Made by a program: the position numbers and the translations under genes
Source: Methylopumilus sp026399645
GTDB taxonomy: Bacteria > Pseudomonadota > Gammaproteobacteria > Burkholderiales > Methylophilaceae
Length of the DNA: 64,000 nucleotides
Assembly: GCF_965184065.1 (NCBI RefSeq)
Contig: NZ_OZ239098.1
Strand: one strand, 5' to 3'
In this document: piece by piece, positions 45,453-54,054 of the stretch
How positions within the stretch are numbered: the stretch's first letter is position 1
Layout of the letters: every line of letters starts with the position of its first letter
The notes under the pieces: model-generated
Database searches by the model: none
Told to the model about the DNA's origin: nothing
Seen by the model: only the letters and a program-made list of their open reading frames with translations

Positions 45453-46291
45453 AATCTCTTAAAGTTTTAATTATAGGTTGTGGCCAGCTCGGTTTCTCAA
45501 TCGTCAATAATGCTGACTCCGATGTATTTAAATTATATGGCTTTAGTCGAAGCTTAAGAAAATCACCCGCTTCTATCGAAATGCATCAAGTAGATATTTT
45601 AAAAACCGAAGCTATTGATGCCATTAAATTAGTAAACCCTGAAATCATTATCTATGCTGTGTCTGCAGACACACAGTCTATTGAAAGTTATCAAGATCAT
45701 TATGTTCTCGGCTTAAAAAAAACGTACGAAGCGATTTTAGAGCTCGATCACTTCAAGCATCTTTTCTTTGTTTCAAGTACAAGAGTGTATGGACAAAAAA
45801 CAACTAAGATTTTAAGTGAGCTCGATATAGCAGAACCTTCTGATTATGGAGGTGAAGCTTTAATGGAAGCTGAAACGGTTGCGCGTCAACTAAAAGATAA
45901 AGCGACCATATTGCGTTTATCTGGTATCTATGGACCGAATCGAAAACGCATGATTCAATTAGCCCAAAGTAATCCGGGTAATTGGCCTGCAACCAATAAT
46001 TGGTCTAATCGCATTCATGAAGAAGATGCTGCTCGTTTTATTGTATTTCTTATGAAGAGAATTATGATGAAAGAATCTATTGAGCCACTTTATCTTGTCA
46101 CAGATGGTGTGCCTACTAAACAATATGATGTATTAACGTGGATCAGAAATCGTCTTCAATTAACAACCGATACGATTGAACTTCCGATTTTGGAAAGCGG
46201 GAAGCAATTGCAATCTGTTTTGTTGAATCAAACTGGATTTGTATTAAAGTACCCCGATTTTACATACGGTTACGAAGCGATCATTGATTAG
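45443..46291 (+). CDS. NAD-dependent epimerase/dehydratase-family protein (SDR)
   Basis: This 282-residue Rossmann protein carries the nucleotide-binding motif GCGQLG (about 12-17), a FFVSSTRVYGQ segment (about 111-121) at the SDR catalytic serine/tyrosine strand, and RLSGIYGPNR. It resembles YeeZ-type extended SDRs of unknown substrate. The most plausible start is TTG 45443, overlapping DUF2818 by 10 bp, so it sits at the tail of the nuo transcript. Confidence 0.75.
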   Translation: MEIKSLKVLIIGCGQLGFSIVNNADSDVFKLYGFSRSLRKSPASIEMHQVDILKTEAIDAIKLVNPEIIIYAVSADTQSIESYQDHYVLGLKKTYEAILELDHFKHLFFVSSTRVYGQKTTKILSELDIAEPSDYGGEALMEAETVARQLKDKATILRLSGIYGPNRKRMIQLAQSNPGNWPATNNWSNRIHEEDAARFIVFLMKRIMMKESIEPLYLVTDGVPTKQYDVLTWIRNRLQLTTDTIELPILESGKQLQSVLLNQTGFVLKYPDFTYGYEAIID

Positions 46292-46312
46292 GGTTCTTCA
46301 ATAGGATAGAAT
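46284..46312 (+). promoter_or_regulatory. Promoter of tRNA-Val
   Basis: TTGATT (46284-46289), a 17-bp spacer and TAGAAT (46307-46312) end 19 bp before tRNA-Val. The -35 overlaps the stop of the upstream gene. Confidence 0.65.
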
Positions 46313-46331
46313 CCAAATTCCTAAATTCTTT

Positions 46332-46408
46332 AGGCGCGTAGCTCAGCTGGTTAGAGCACCACCTTGACATGGTGGGGGTCGTTGGTTCGATTCCAATCGC
46401 GCCTACCA
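46332..46408 (+). tRNA. tRNA-Val (GAC)
   Basis: This is a 77-nt cloverleaf with encoded CCA. Acceptor AGGCGCG pairs with CGCGCCT, the anticodon loop TTGACAT reads GAC, and the T-arm is GTTCGATT. Confidence 0.97.
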
Positions 46409-46489
46409 ATTTTTTGCATCATGGCTCAAGCTATCAAGAATGTTGAAAAGCTTATAAAATGGTGCAATCCTTAATGATTCAATTCAACT

Positions 46490-48397
46490 ATGCCTGAAAT
46501 AAGATTACCAGACGGGTCTAAGCGACAATTTGAAAGTGACGTGACCGTCGCAGAAGTTGCACAGAATATCGGTGCTGGACTAGCGCGTGCAGCGCTTGCA
46601 GGTCGAGTAAATGATCAACTTGTCGATCTTTCATTCGTCATTCGTGAGGATAGCGATCTTGCCATCATCACTGACAAAAATCCTGAAGGCCTTGAAGTTA
46701 TTCGTCATTCAACTGCCCATCTTTTGGCGTATGCCGTTAAAGAGTTATTTCCGGATGCGCAAGTGACGATTGGCCCTGTCATTGAACATGGTTTTTATTA
46801 TGACTTTTCATATACCAGACCTTTCACGCCAGAAGATCTAGAAAAAATTGAAAAGAAGATGACAGAAATTGTTAATCGCGATTTACCCATCACAAGAAAA
46901 GTATTGCTGCGTGATGATGCAGTTAAATATTTCAAATCAATTAAAGAAAATTATAAAGCTGAAATTATCGAATCTATTCCAGTAGATCAGGAAGTTTCTT
47001 TATACACCGAAGGTGAATTTACCGATCTTTGTCGAGGCCCACATGTACCATCGACTGGAAAATTAAAAGTATTCAAATTGATGAAAGTAGCTGGCGCATA
47101 TTGGCGCGGGGATTCTAAAAATGAAATGCTACAAAGAATTTATGGCACTGCATGGACCAATAAAGAAGACTTACAAAACTATCTCTTCATGTTGGAAGAA
47201 GCAGAAAAAAGAGATCATCGTAAATTAGGTAAACAACTCGATTTATTCCATATGCAAGATGAGGCACCTGGTATGGTGTTTTGGCATCCCAAGGGATGGT
47301 CGATTTGGCAAGAAGTTGAACATTACATGCGCAAGATGTTCTTGGATTATGGATATCAAGAAGTGAGAACGCCAACAGTGATGGATAAGACGTTGTGGGA
47401 AAGATCCGGACACTGGCAAAACTACCGCGACAATATGTTTACAACCGCTTCAGAAAATAGAGATTATGCGGTGAAGCCAATGAATTGCCCTGGCCACATT
47501 CAAATTTTTAATAACACCCTCCATAGTTATCGTGACCTTCCCTTAAGACTCGCAGAATTTGGTTCATGCCATCGAAACGAACCATCAGGATCACTCCATG
47601 GCTTAATGCGTGTTCGTGGATTTACCCAAGATGATGCCCATATCTTTTGTACGGAAGAACAGATTAAAGATGAAGTCGCTCAATTTATTGTGATGCTTTT
47701 TAAAGCCTACCAAGACTTCGGATTTAAGGATGTTTTAGTGAAATTGTCGACTCGCCCTGAGAAACGGGTAGGCTCGGACGACACTTGGGATAAGGCTGAA
47801 TCTGCCCTTAAAGCTGCTTTAGTTGAAAATAAGCTCGAATTTGACCTTCAGCCTGGGGAAGGGGCTTTTTATGGCCCTAAAATCGAATTTACCCTAAAAG
47901 ACAGCTTAGGCCGCCTTTGGCAGTGCGGTACGATCCAACTCGACTTTAACTTACCTGAGCGCCTAGGCGCTGAATATGTCACAGAAGACAATAGCCGCAA
48001 ACATCCTGTGATGTTACATCGGGCTATTGTAGGTTCTATGGAGCGTTTTATCGGGATTCTGATTGAGCATTACTCGGGTGCTATGCCTCTTTGGATTGCC
48101 CCGACACAAGCGGTTATCCTTAATATTGCTGACGCACACGCAAGCTACGCTTCAAAAGTCATGGATGAACTCAAGAAAAACCACATCCGATGCGATTCTG
48201 ACTTGAGAAATGAGAAAATAACCTATAAAATACGCGAACATAGCTTACAAAAGATTCCTTATCTCTTAATTGTAGGGGAAAAGGAAATGGAAGCTGGGCA
48301 AGTTGCCGTGCGAACCCGAAAAGGCGAAGACTTAGGATCTATGTCGATTAAGTCATTGATTGATCGACTAAATCAGGAAGTTCAAACTAAAGTCTAG
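46490..48397 (+). CDS. thrS: Threonyl-tRNA synthetase
   Basis: This 635-residue enzyme has a TGS domain (about 1-60), the editing domain with RHSTAHLLAYAVKELFP (about 71-87) and a second HxxxC-type site TDLCRGPHVP, the class II core with motif 2 (FGSCHRNEPSGSLHGLMRVRGFTQDDAHIFC) and motif 3, and an anticodon-binding C-terminus. It is the first gene of the thrS-infC-rpmI-rplT-pheS-pheT-ihfA-merR run. Confidence 0.97.
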   Translation: MPEIRLPDGSKRQFESDVTVAEVAQNIGAGLARAALAGRVNDQLVDLSFVIREDSDLAIITDKNPEGLEVIRHSTAHLLAYAVKELFPDAQVTIGPVIEHGFYYDFSYTRPFTPEDLEKIEKKMTEIVNRDLPITRKVLLRDDAVKYFKSIKENYKAEIIESIPVDQEVSLYTEGEFTDLCRGPHVPSTGKLKVFKLMKVAGAYWRGDSKNEMLQRIYGTAWTNKEDLQNYLFMLEEAEKRDHRKLGKQLDLFHMQDEAPGMVFWHPKGWSIWQEVEHYMRKMFLDYGYQEVRTPTVMDKTLWERSGHWQNYRDNMFTTASENRDYAVKPMNCPGHIQIFNNTLHSYRDLPLRLAEFGSCHRNEPSGSLHGLMRVRGFTQDDAHIFCTEEQIKDEVAQFIVMLFKAYQDFGFKDVLVKLSTRPEKRVGSDDTWDKAESALKAALVENKLEFDLQPGEGAFYGPKIEFTLKDSLGRLWQCGTIQLDFNLPERLGAEYVTEDNSRKHPVMLHRAIVGSMERFIGILIEHYSGAMPLWIAPTQAVILNIADAHASYASKVMDELKKNHIRCDSDLRNEKITYKIREHSLQKIPYLLIVGEKEMEAGQVAVRTRKGEDLGSMSIKSLIDRLNQEVQTKV

Positions 48398-48443
48398 CAA
48401 TAAGGTAGCGCGGTTTTTCTTTTATATTTACAGGGGATTTGTT

Positions 48444-48998
48444 ATCGCTCAAGAGAAAGAAGTCAGAATTAACGGAGATATTACAGCTCAAGAAATTCGA
48501 TTAATTGGCGTAAACGGCGAAGCGCTTGGCATAGTGACACTAGCTGAGGCATTTGCAAAAGCAGAAGAGATAGATATCGATCTAGTGGAAATTGCTCCAC
48601 AAGCCCTACCCCCCGTATGTCGATTGCTTGACTACGGTAAGTTTAAATATGCAGAAAGCAAGAAGCAACACGAAACCCGCTTAAAACAAAAGCAGGTCAA
48701 GATTAAAGAAGTGAAGTTTAGACCGGGAACAGATGATGGTGATTACAACATCAAAATACGAAACCTCATTGGGTTCCTTTCAGATGGCGATAAGGCAAAG
48801 ATCACCTTGCGCTTTAGAGGTCGAGAAATAACGCATCAAGAATACGGTTTAGCAATTCTAAAACGTGTTGAACATGATTTGATGGAATACGCAGTCGTCG
48901 AACAATTTCCGAAAATGGAAGGTCGACAAATGGTAATGGTTTTGGCTCCGCAAAAAAAAGTCAAACCCAAAACCACTGAAGCAAAAGTTTCTGAGTGA
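48444..48998 (+). CDS. infC: Translation initiation factor IF-3, AUC start
   Basis: This 184-residue factor dissociates ribosomes and checks start codons. A GTG at 48534 would remove the first 30 residues. Reading upstream in frame gives AQEKEVRINGDITAQEIRLIG, the conserved IF-3 N-terminus, preceded by ATC at 48444 with an AGGGG Shine-Dalgarno 7 bp upstream and no ATG, GTG or TTG in frame. A non-canonical AUU/AUC start is a known autoregulatory trait of infC. The C-terminal domain with KITLRFRGRE and the basic tail are complete. Confidence 0.93.
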   Translation: MAQEKEVRINGDITAQEIRLIGVNGEALGIVTLAEAFAKAEEIDIDLVEIAPQALPPVCRLLDYGKFKYAESKKQHETRLKQKQVKIKEVKFRPGTDDGDYNIKIRNLIGFLSDGDKAKITLRFRGREITHQEYGLAILKRVEHDLMEYAVVEQFPKMEGRQMVMVLAPQKKVKPKTTEAKVSE

Positions 48999-49053
48999 TA
49001 CGGCTTAAACGGCATGCCTAAGCACTCTTACTACTCTAACTAAGGAGATCAAA

Positions 49054-49251
49054 ATGCCAAAAATGAAAACAAAAAGTGGCGCGAAAAAGCGCTTCAAGTT
49101 TTTAGGAAGTGGTATGGTAAAGAGAACACGTTCTCATTTACGTCATATCTTGACCAAAAAAACAACGAAACAAAAACGTAATCTTAGAGGCACTGTCCTC
49201 ATTTCAGCAACCGATATCAAACGCGTTCGCGCGATGATGCCAACTCAATAA
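49054..49251 (+). CDS. rpmI: 50S ribosomal protein L35
   Basis: This 65-residue basic protein has the L35 N-terminus MPKMKTKSGAKKRFKFLGSG and the central HILTKKTTKQKRNLRG. A strong Shine-Dalgarno TAAGGAG precedes it. It lies between infC and rplT, as in most bacteria. Confidence 0.98.
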   Translation: MPKMKTKSGAKKRFKFLGSGMVKRTRSHLRHILTKKTTKQKRNLRGTVLISATDIKRVRAMMPTQ

Positions 49252-49261
49252 GGGGAATAAT

Positions 49262-49624
49262 ATGCCTAGAGTAAAACGTGGTGTCACCGCTAGAGCGAAA
49301 CATAAAAAAGTTTTAGCACTTGCTAAAGGTTATCGCGGCCGTCGTAAAAACGTATACCGCATAGCTAAACAAGCAGTGATGAAGGCAGGTCAGTACGCAT
49401 ACCGTGACCGTCGTCAGAAAAAACGTCAATTTAGAACACTATGGATTGCGCGTATTAACGCAGCATCTCGTGAATGTGGTCTTACATATAGCCGTTTCAT
49501 GAATGGCCTTAAGAAAGCTTCTGTTGAAGTGGATCGTAAGGTGTTAGCAGATATGGCGGTATTCGATAAAGCAGCTTTTGCTAAGTTTGTCGAAATTGCT
49601 AAATCTGGTTCAGGAGCAGCATAA
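49262..49624 (+). CDS. rplT: 50S ribosomal protein L20
   Basis: This 120-residue basic protein begins MPRVKRGVTARAKHKKVLALAKGYRGRR and contains YRDRRQKKRQFRTLWI, the L20 signature. In other bacteria L20 represses its own operon by binding the leader; I did not see an obvious L20-like structure here. A strong terminator follows at 49640. Confidence 0.98.
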   Translation: MPRVKRGVTARAKHKKVLALAKGYRGRRKNVYRIAKQAVMKAGQYAYRDRRQKKRQFRTLWIARINAASRECGLTYSRFMNGLKKASVEVDRKVLADMAVFDKAAFAKFVEIAKSGSGAA

Positions 49625-49639
49625 AAATTATTAATTTTT

Positions 49640-49668
49640 AAAAGGAGGCTTCTAGCCTCCTTTTTTTT
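49640..49668 (+). terminator. Intrinsic terminator after rplT
   Basis: A perfect AAGGAGGCT/AGCCTCCTT stem with a TCT loop (49642-49662) is followed by T8. It separates the IF-3/ribosomal genes from pheST, though partial read-through is likely given the 16-bp gap to pheS. Confidence 0.92.
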
Positions 49669-49684
49669 ATTAAAATAATAGTTA

Positions 49685-50668
49685 ATGAATAATCTAGAAC
49701 ATACTTTAAAAGAAGCCCGTGAAGATTTTGATCAGTGCCAGTCTGTGACGGACCTTGATCAAGCAAAAGCCAAATACCTAGGGAAAAGTGGCGTCTTAAC
49801 TGAGGCACTAAAATCATTAGGTAAATTATCTGCGGAAGAAAGACCTAAAGTCGGTGCTGAGATCAATGTCGTTAAACAAGGCGTTGAAGAAGCGCTAGAA
49901 AAAAGACGAGATGCTATTTTGAATGCCTCACAAGCTAAACAGCTTGCAGAGGAATCATTAGATGTGACTTTACCTTCAAGAAAAGAAGATCGAGGTAGCC
50001 TTCATCCAGTCACACAAACACTTCATCGCATTGAATCACTTTTTCATTCCATCGGTTTCTCAGTGGCACATGGACCACAAATTGAATCTGATTTTTATAA
50101 TTTCACAGCGCTTAATATTCCAGAGTCACACCCAGCACGTGCGATGCATGACACATTTTATATTGATGAATCTTACGTATTAAGAACACATACATCCCCT
50201 GTGCAAATTCGTCATTTAGAAAAAAATAAACCACCATTAAAAATTATTTCGCCAGGTCGCGTTTATCGCGTGGATTCAGATGCCACACATTCCCCGATGT
50301 TTCATCAAGTTGAAGGTTTGTGGGTTGATCAACAAGTAAGCTTCGCAGACCTTAAAGGTGTTATCGAAGATTTTCTCCAAAACTTTTTTGAGAATAAAGA
50401 TTTAAAAGTGCGCTTTAGACCTTCATATTTTCCATTCACAGAACCTTCTGCTGAAATGGATATGAGTTGGAAGGGCGGTTGGCTTGAGATTGGTGGGTGC
50501 GGTATGGTGCATCCAGAAGTATTTAAACATGTAGGTATCGATTCAAATCAGTACCAAGGATTTGCTTTTGGTTTAGGCGTCGAGCGTTTAACAATGTTAC
50601 GTTTCGGCGTGAATGATTTACGTCACTTTTTTAATAACGACTTACGTTTTCTTCAGCAATTTATTTAA
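49685..50668 (+). CDS. pheS: Phenylalanyl-tRNA synthetase alpha subunit
   Basis: This 327-residue class II catalytic subunit has an N-terminal coiled coil, then motif 1 (HPVTQTLHRIESLFHSIGF), motif 2 (VYRVDSDATHSPMFHQVEGLWVD) and motif 3 (FGLGVERLTMLRFGVNDLR). The E. coli subunit has 327 residues. Confidence 0.97.
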   Translation: MNNLEHTLKEAREDFDQCQSVTDLDQAKAKYLGKSGVLTEALKSLGKLSAEERPKVGAEINVVKQGVEEALEKRRDAILNASQAKQLAEESLDVTLPSRKEDRGSLHPVTQTLHRIESLFHSIGFSVAHGPQIESDFYNFTALNIPESHPARAMHDTFYIDESYVLRTHTSPVQIRHLEKNKPPLKIISPGRVYRVDSDATHSPMFHQVEGLWVDQQVSFADLKGVIEDFLQNFFENKDLKVRFRPSYFPFTEPSAEMDMSWKGGWLEIGGCGMVHPEVFKHVGIDSNQYQGFAFGLGVERLTMLRFGVNDLRHFFNNDLRFLQQFI

Positions 50669-50680
50669 AGATTTCTCAAT

Positions 50681-53032
50681 ATGCAATTTTCTGAAAATTG
50701 GTTAAGGTCATATGTCAATACATCGCTTGATAGCGATGCGCTTAACCACGTCATGATCATGGCAGGCTTAGATGTTGATGACTCTCATCCTCTAGGAGCC
50801 ACTTTTAGTCACGTTGTCGTAGGCGAGATTGTGTCGATTAAAAAACATCCTGATGCTGATCGACTTCAAGTATGCGATGTCAATATTGGTGATAAGACAT
50901 TACAAATTGTATGTGGTGCATCAAATGCAAGACAAGGTATTAAAGTGGCATGCGCATTAGTGGGTGCTAAATTACCTTCAATGGATATTAAAGAAGCAAA
51001 AGTACGTGGTGTTGAATCATTCGGCATGCTTTGTTCATTAAAGGAATTAGGATTAGCAGAAGAAGCTGAAGGCATTTTAGAATTGAGTCATGATTTAAAG
51101 AATGGCACTGATTTAAGAGTAGCACTTGATCTTAATGATCAGATTACGACATTAAAATTAACGCCAAACCGAAGTGATTGTTTAAGTGTATGGGGTATAG
51201 CTCGAGAAGTTGCTGCCATTAGCACATCTTCACTTTCACCGATCGCTTATGAAGTGAATCCGATCAAGCAAAGTGAAAAGAAAAATGTCATTGTTGAAGA
51301 AAAAACAGCATGCCCACGATACTGTGGTCGCATCATTAAGAATGTAGACAACACAAAAACATTACCTGATTGGATGGTGTCGAGACTCGAACGCTCCAAT
51401 ATCAAATCAATCAGCCCTATTGTTGATATCACTAATTATGTGCTGCTTGAAATTGGACAACCACTTCATGCATTCGATCATGACAAATTGCAAGGTGATA
51501 TCGTAGTGAGATTTGCCAAGGCTGACGAACCTATTCATTTACTTAATGATACAAAAATTAAATTATCTAAAAAAGATTTGGTCATTGCAGACAGCTCAGG
51601 TGTGATTGCATTTGCGGGAGTGATGGGTGGGATGCCATCGTCAGTGACTGAAACTTCTCAAACCATTTTCTTAGAGAGTGCTTTCTTTGATCCTATCGTG
51701 ATTGCTGGTAAAGCGAGAGCTTATAATTTATCAACAGATTCATCTTACCGTTTTGAGCGAGGTGTTGATTTTGCAAATACACGTCTTGCATTAGAGCGCG
51801 CTTCATCTCTTATGATCGAGTATTGTGGGGGCGAGGCAGGTGAGATCACAGAAGTTTTAAATGTGTTACCTACGCGAAATGAAATTCATCTAAGACTTAA
51901 AAAATTAAATGCTATTTTAGGTATTGAGGTGCCGAGCCAAGATGTTGAGCGTATATTTCATCAGTTAGGTTTTGAAGTGAATAAAACTATCGAAGGTTTT
52001 AAAGTCACACCGCCTTCTTATCGATTTGATATTGCGATTGAAGAAGATCTTATTGAAGAAGTCGTTCGCTTATATGGTTACGACAAAATACCTTCTCATC
52101 ATCCGGTTAGTCATCAAGCGATGTTACCAACTTCGGAAGCTTGTCAGCAAGACCTCAAAGAAGCACTCACATCACGTGGCTTTTATGAAGTAGTGACTTA
52201 TAGTTTCATTGAGCATGATATTGAGAAATCATTGCATGGAAATTCAAATCCTATTCAATTACAAAATCCAATTGCAAGCCAGATGTCAACGATGCGGTCA
52301 TCATTATGGGGGAGCCATCTCGAAGTCTTAACTTACAATTTAAATCGACAGCTATCGCGATTAAATATTTTTGAAATTGCACAAACTTTCCAAGGCACAA
52401 AAAAAGATTTTATTGAGACTGAAGTGATATCGGGATTAAGTTACGGTAGCTTTATGCCTGAACAATGGGCTGACAAGGTACGTGATATTGATTTCTATGA
52501 TATCAAAGCTCACGTTGAAGCATTAACATCCAAACACCTCATATTCCAAAAAACTGACAAAACACCTTTAGCCCTCCATCCAGGACAGGCTGCAGAAATC
52601 TTTTTAGACGGTCAGTCGATAGGCTGGGCAGGTAAATTACATCCGAAATGGCAGCAACACTTTTCCCTTCCCAAGGCCCCCTTTATCTTTGAATTAAAAA
52701 TAGAGAAGCTTTTAGAAGATAAAGCGTTTAAATACGAAGATATCTCAAAATTCTTACCTGTAAGGCGAGATATTGCCATCGTGGTAGATCAATCAGTTGA
52801 AGTAAATATAATTTTAGATGCAGTGTATAAGGCTAAAATCCCGTTCTTAAATAGAATAGCTTTATTTGATCTTTACCAAGGAAAAGGCATCGCTGAAAAC
52901 AAAAAAAGTGTTGCATTTCTGATACTTATGCAGGATACTTCAAAGACATTAGTTGATAGTGAAGCTGATTCTTCCGTATCAAAAATCGTTGAATTACTTG
53001 AAAAACAATTTGGCGCAACGCTCCGCAACTAA
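50681..53032 (+). CDS. pheT: Phenylalanyl-tRNA synthetase beta subunit
   Basis: This 783-residue subunit has the N-terminal tRNA-binding OB domain (about 39-150, IVSIKKHPDADRLQVCDV), B3/B4 editing domains, B5, the class II-like core and a C-terminal ferredoxin-fold anticodon-binding domain (FLPVRRDIAIVVDQ). It is coupled to pheS by a 12-bp gap. Confidence 0.97.
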   Translation: MQFSENWLRSYVNTSLDSDALNHVMIMAGLDVDDSHPLGATFSHVVVGEIVSIKKHPDADRLQVCDVNIGDKTLQIVCGASNARQGIKVACALVGAKLPSMDIKEAKVRGVESFGMLCSLKELGLAEEAEGILELSHDLKNGTDLRVALDLNDQITTLKLTPNRSDCLSVWGIAREVAAISTSSLSPIAYEVNPIKQSEKKNVIVEEKTACPRYCGRIIKNVDNTKTLPDWMVSRLERSNIKSISPIVDITNYVLLEIGQPLHAFDHDKLQGDIVVRFAKADEPIHLLNDTKIKLSKKDLVIADSSGVIAFAGVMGGMPSSVTETSQTIFLESAFFDPIVIAGKARAYNLSTDSSYRFERGVDFANTRLALERASSLMIEYCGGEAGEITEVLNVLPTRNEIHLRLKKLNAILGIEVPSQDVERIFHQLGFEVNKTIEGFKVTPPSYRFDIAIEEDLIEEVVRLYGYDKIPSHHPVSHQAMLPTSEACQQDLKEALTSRGFYEVVTYSFIEHDIEKSLHGNSNPIQLQNPIASQMSTMRSSLWGSHLEVLTYNLNRQLSRLNIFEIAQTFQGTKKDFIETEVISGLSYGSFMPEQWADKVRDIDFYDIKAHVEALTSKHLIFQKTDKTPLALHPGQAAEIFLDGQSIGWAGKLHPKWQQHFSLPKAPFIFELKIEKLLEDKAFKYEDISKFLPVRRDIAIVVDQSVEVNIILDAVYKAKIPFLNRIALFDLYQGKGIAENKKSVAFLILMQDTSKTLVDSEADSSVSKIVELLEKQFGATLRN

Positions 53033-53067
53033 TCCCATATTTAATACCGAATTAAAAGTAGGCCGTT

Positions 53068-53370
53068 ATGACATTAACTAAAGCAGATTTATCTGAAATT
53101 CTATTTGACCGTGTAGGTTTAAATAAGCGTGAAGCCAAAGATATGGTTGAAGCTTTTTTTGAAGAAATTCGCAACGCACTGGAAAATGGCGACAGTATCA
53201 AACTATCTGGTTTTGGCAATTTTGAACTAAGAAAAAAATCAGAAAGACCAGGTCGCAATCCTAAAACGGGTGAAGAGATTCCAATCAAAGCAAGACGCGT
53301 GGTTACTTTTCACGCAAGTCAAAAACTAAAAAGCAATGTAGAAGAGAACTACTCTGGAAAGAAAGCTTAA
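53068..53370 (+). CDS. ihfA: Integration host factor alpha subunit
   Basis: This 100-residue DNA-bending protein has the signature GFGNFELRKKSERPGRNPKTGEEIPI (about 47-72) with the intercalating-proline arm, and begins MTLTKADLSEILFD. IhfA is chosen over HU and IhfB from this N-terminus and from its position after pheT. It overlaps the merR-type gene by 17 bp if that gene uses CTG 53354. Confidence 0.96.
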   Translation: MTLTKADLSEILFDRVGLNKREAKDMVEAFFEEIRNALENGDSIKLSGFGNFELRKKSERPGRNPKTGEEIPIKARRVVTFHASQKLKSNVEENYSGKKA

Positions 53371-53794
53371 ATCCCCCGTCTTACCTGAAATACCTTCAAA
53401 GAGATATTTTGCAATTGGAGAGGTAAGTGAGCTTTGTCTCGTTAAAGCGCATGTGCTGCGATATTGGGAGCAGGAGTTTGATCAGCTCAAAGATGTCAAG
53501 CGACGTGGCAATCGACGTTATTATCAATTACCTGAAGTTCTTCTCATTCGTAAAATTAGAGAGCTTCTGCATGACGAAGGTTTTACAATTCAAGGCGCTA
53601 AACAGCGACTGAGTGATAAAAATTTTGTTAAAGAAGTAAAGCAAGCTGAGCCACCTAAAGAGCTTCAAGTGACTAAACAAGGTCAAGTCGAGTTGCCTTT
53701 GGAGAATCTCAATCAATCCAATTCTCTTGCCGGCCTTAATTTAAAGTCGATTAAAGACGAATTGCTCAGTATCATAGATCTGCTTAAAAAGTAA
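53354..53794 (+). CDS. MerR-family transcriptional regulator, probable CTG start
   Basis: This is a protein of about 146 residues with a MerR HTH: KRYFAIGEVSELCLVKAHVLRYWEQEF, then KRRGNRRYYQLPEVLLIRKIRELLHDEGFTIQGAKQRL. A GTG at 53453 lies inside the recognition region and would destroy the HTH. The frame runs back past conserved LPEIPSKRYF to a stop at 53339; the only near-standard start is CTG 53354 with AGAAGAGAA about 6 bp upstream. Stand-alone MerR domains of this kind follow ihfA in many proteobacteria; their target is unknown. Confidence 0.85.
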   Translation: MERKLKSPVLPEIPSKRYFAIGEVSELCLVKAHVLRYWEQEFDQLKDVKRRGNRRYYQLPEVLLIRKIRELLHDEGFTIQGAKQRLSDKNFVKEVKQAEPPKELQVTKQGQVELPLENLNQSNSLAGLNLKSIKDELLSIIDLLKK

Positions 53795-53814
53795 TTCATC
53801 ACTGTTTTAATTTT

Positions 53815-53891
53815 CGGGGCGTAGCGCAGCCTGGTAGCGTACTTGCATGGGGTGCAAGGGGTCGTGAGTTCGAATCTCACCGCTCCGACCA
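53815..53891 (+). tRNA. tRNA-Pro (GGG)
   Basis: This is a 77-nt cloverleaf with encoded CCA. Acceptor CGGGGCG pairs with CGCTCCG (one G-U), the anticodon loop ATGGGGT reads GGG, and the T-arm is GTTCGAAT. Confidence 0.96.
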
Positions 53892-54054
53892 ATTAAAGCG
53901 ATGAATTAGTTTTCAAAAATAGATTTCTTAGCCTTATAATTTTCATACATCATTTTTAAGCCTACTAAATTTTATCAGGTGGCCCATTATAAAATCTAAT
54001 CAATCCTCTAAAAACAAAAGCACACACCATCGAAATGGTTCGATATTAAATACC

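Noticed and set aside
48534..48998. IF-3 starting at GTG 48534
   Set aside because: This would remove 30 conserved N-terminal residues that are encoded in frame upstream.
49640..49684. Riboswitch or T-box ahead of pheST
   Set aside because: Only a simple terminator fits in the 60 bp between rplT and pheS; there is no room for an aptamer or leader peptide.
53453..53794. MerR protein starting at GTG 53453
   Set aside because: It cuts off the first helices of the DNA-binding domain, which are encoded intact upstream.
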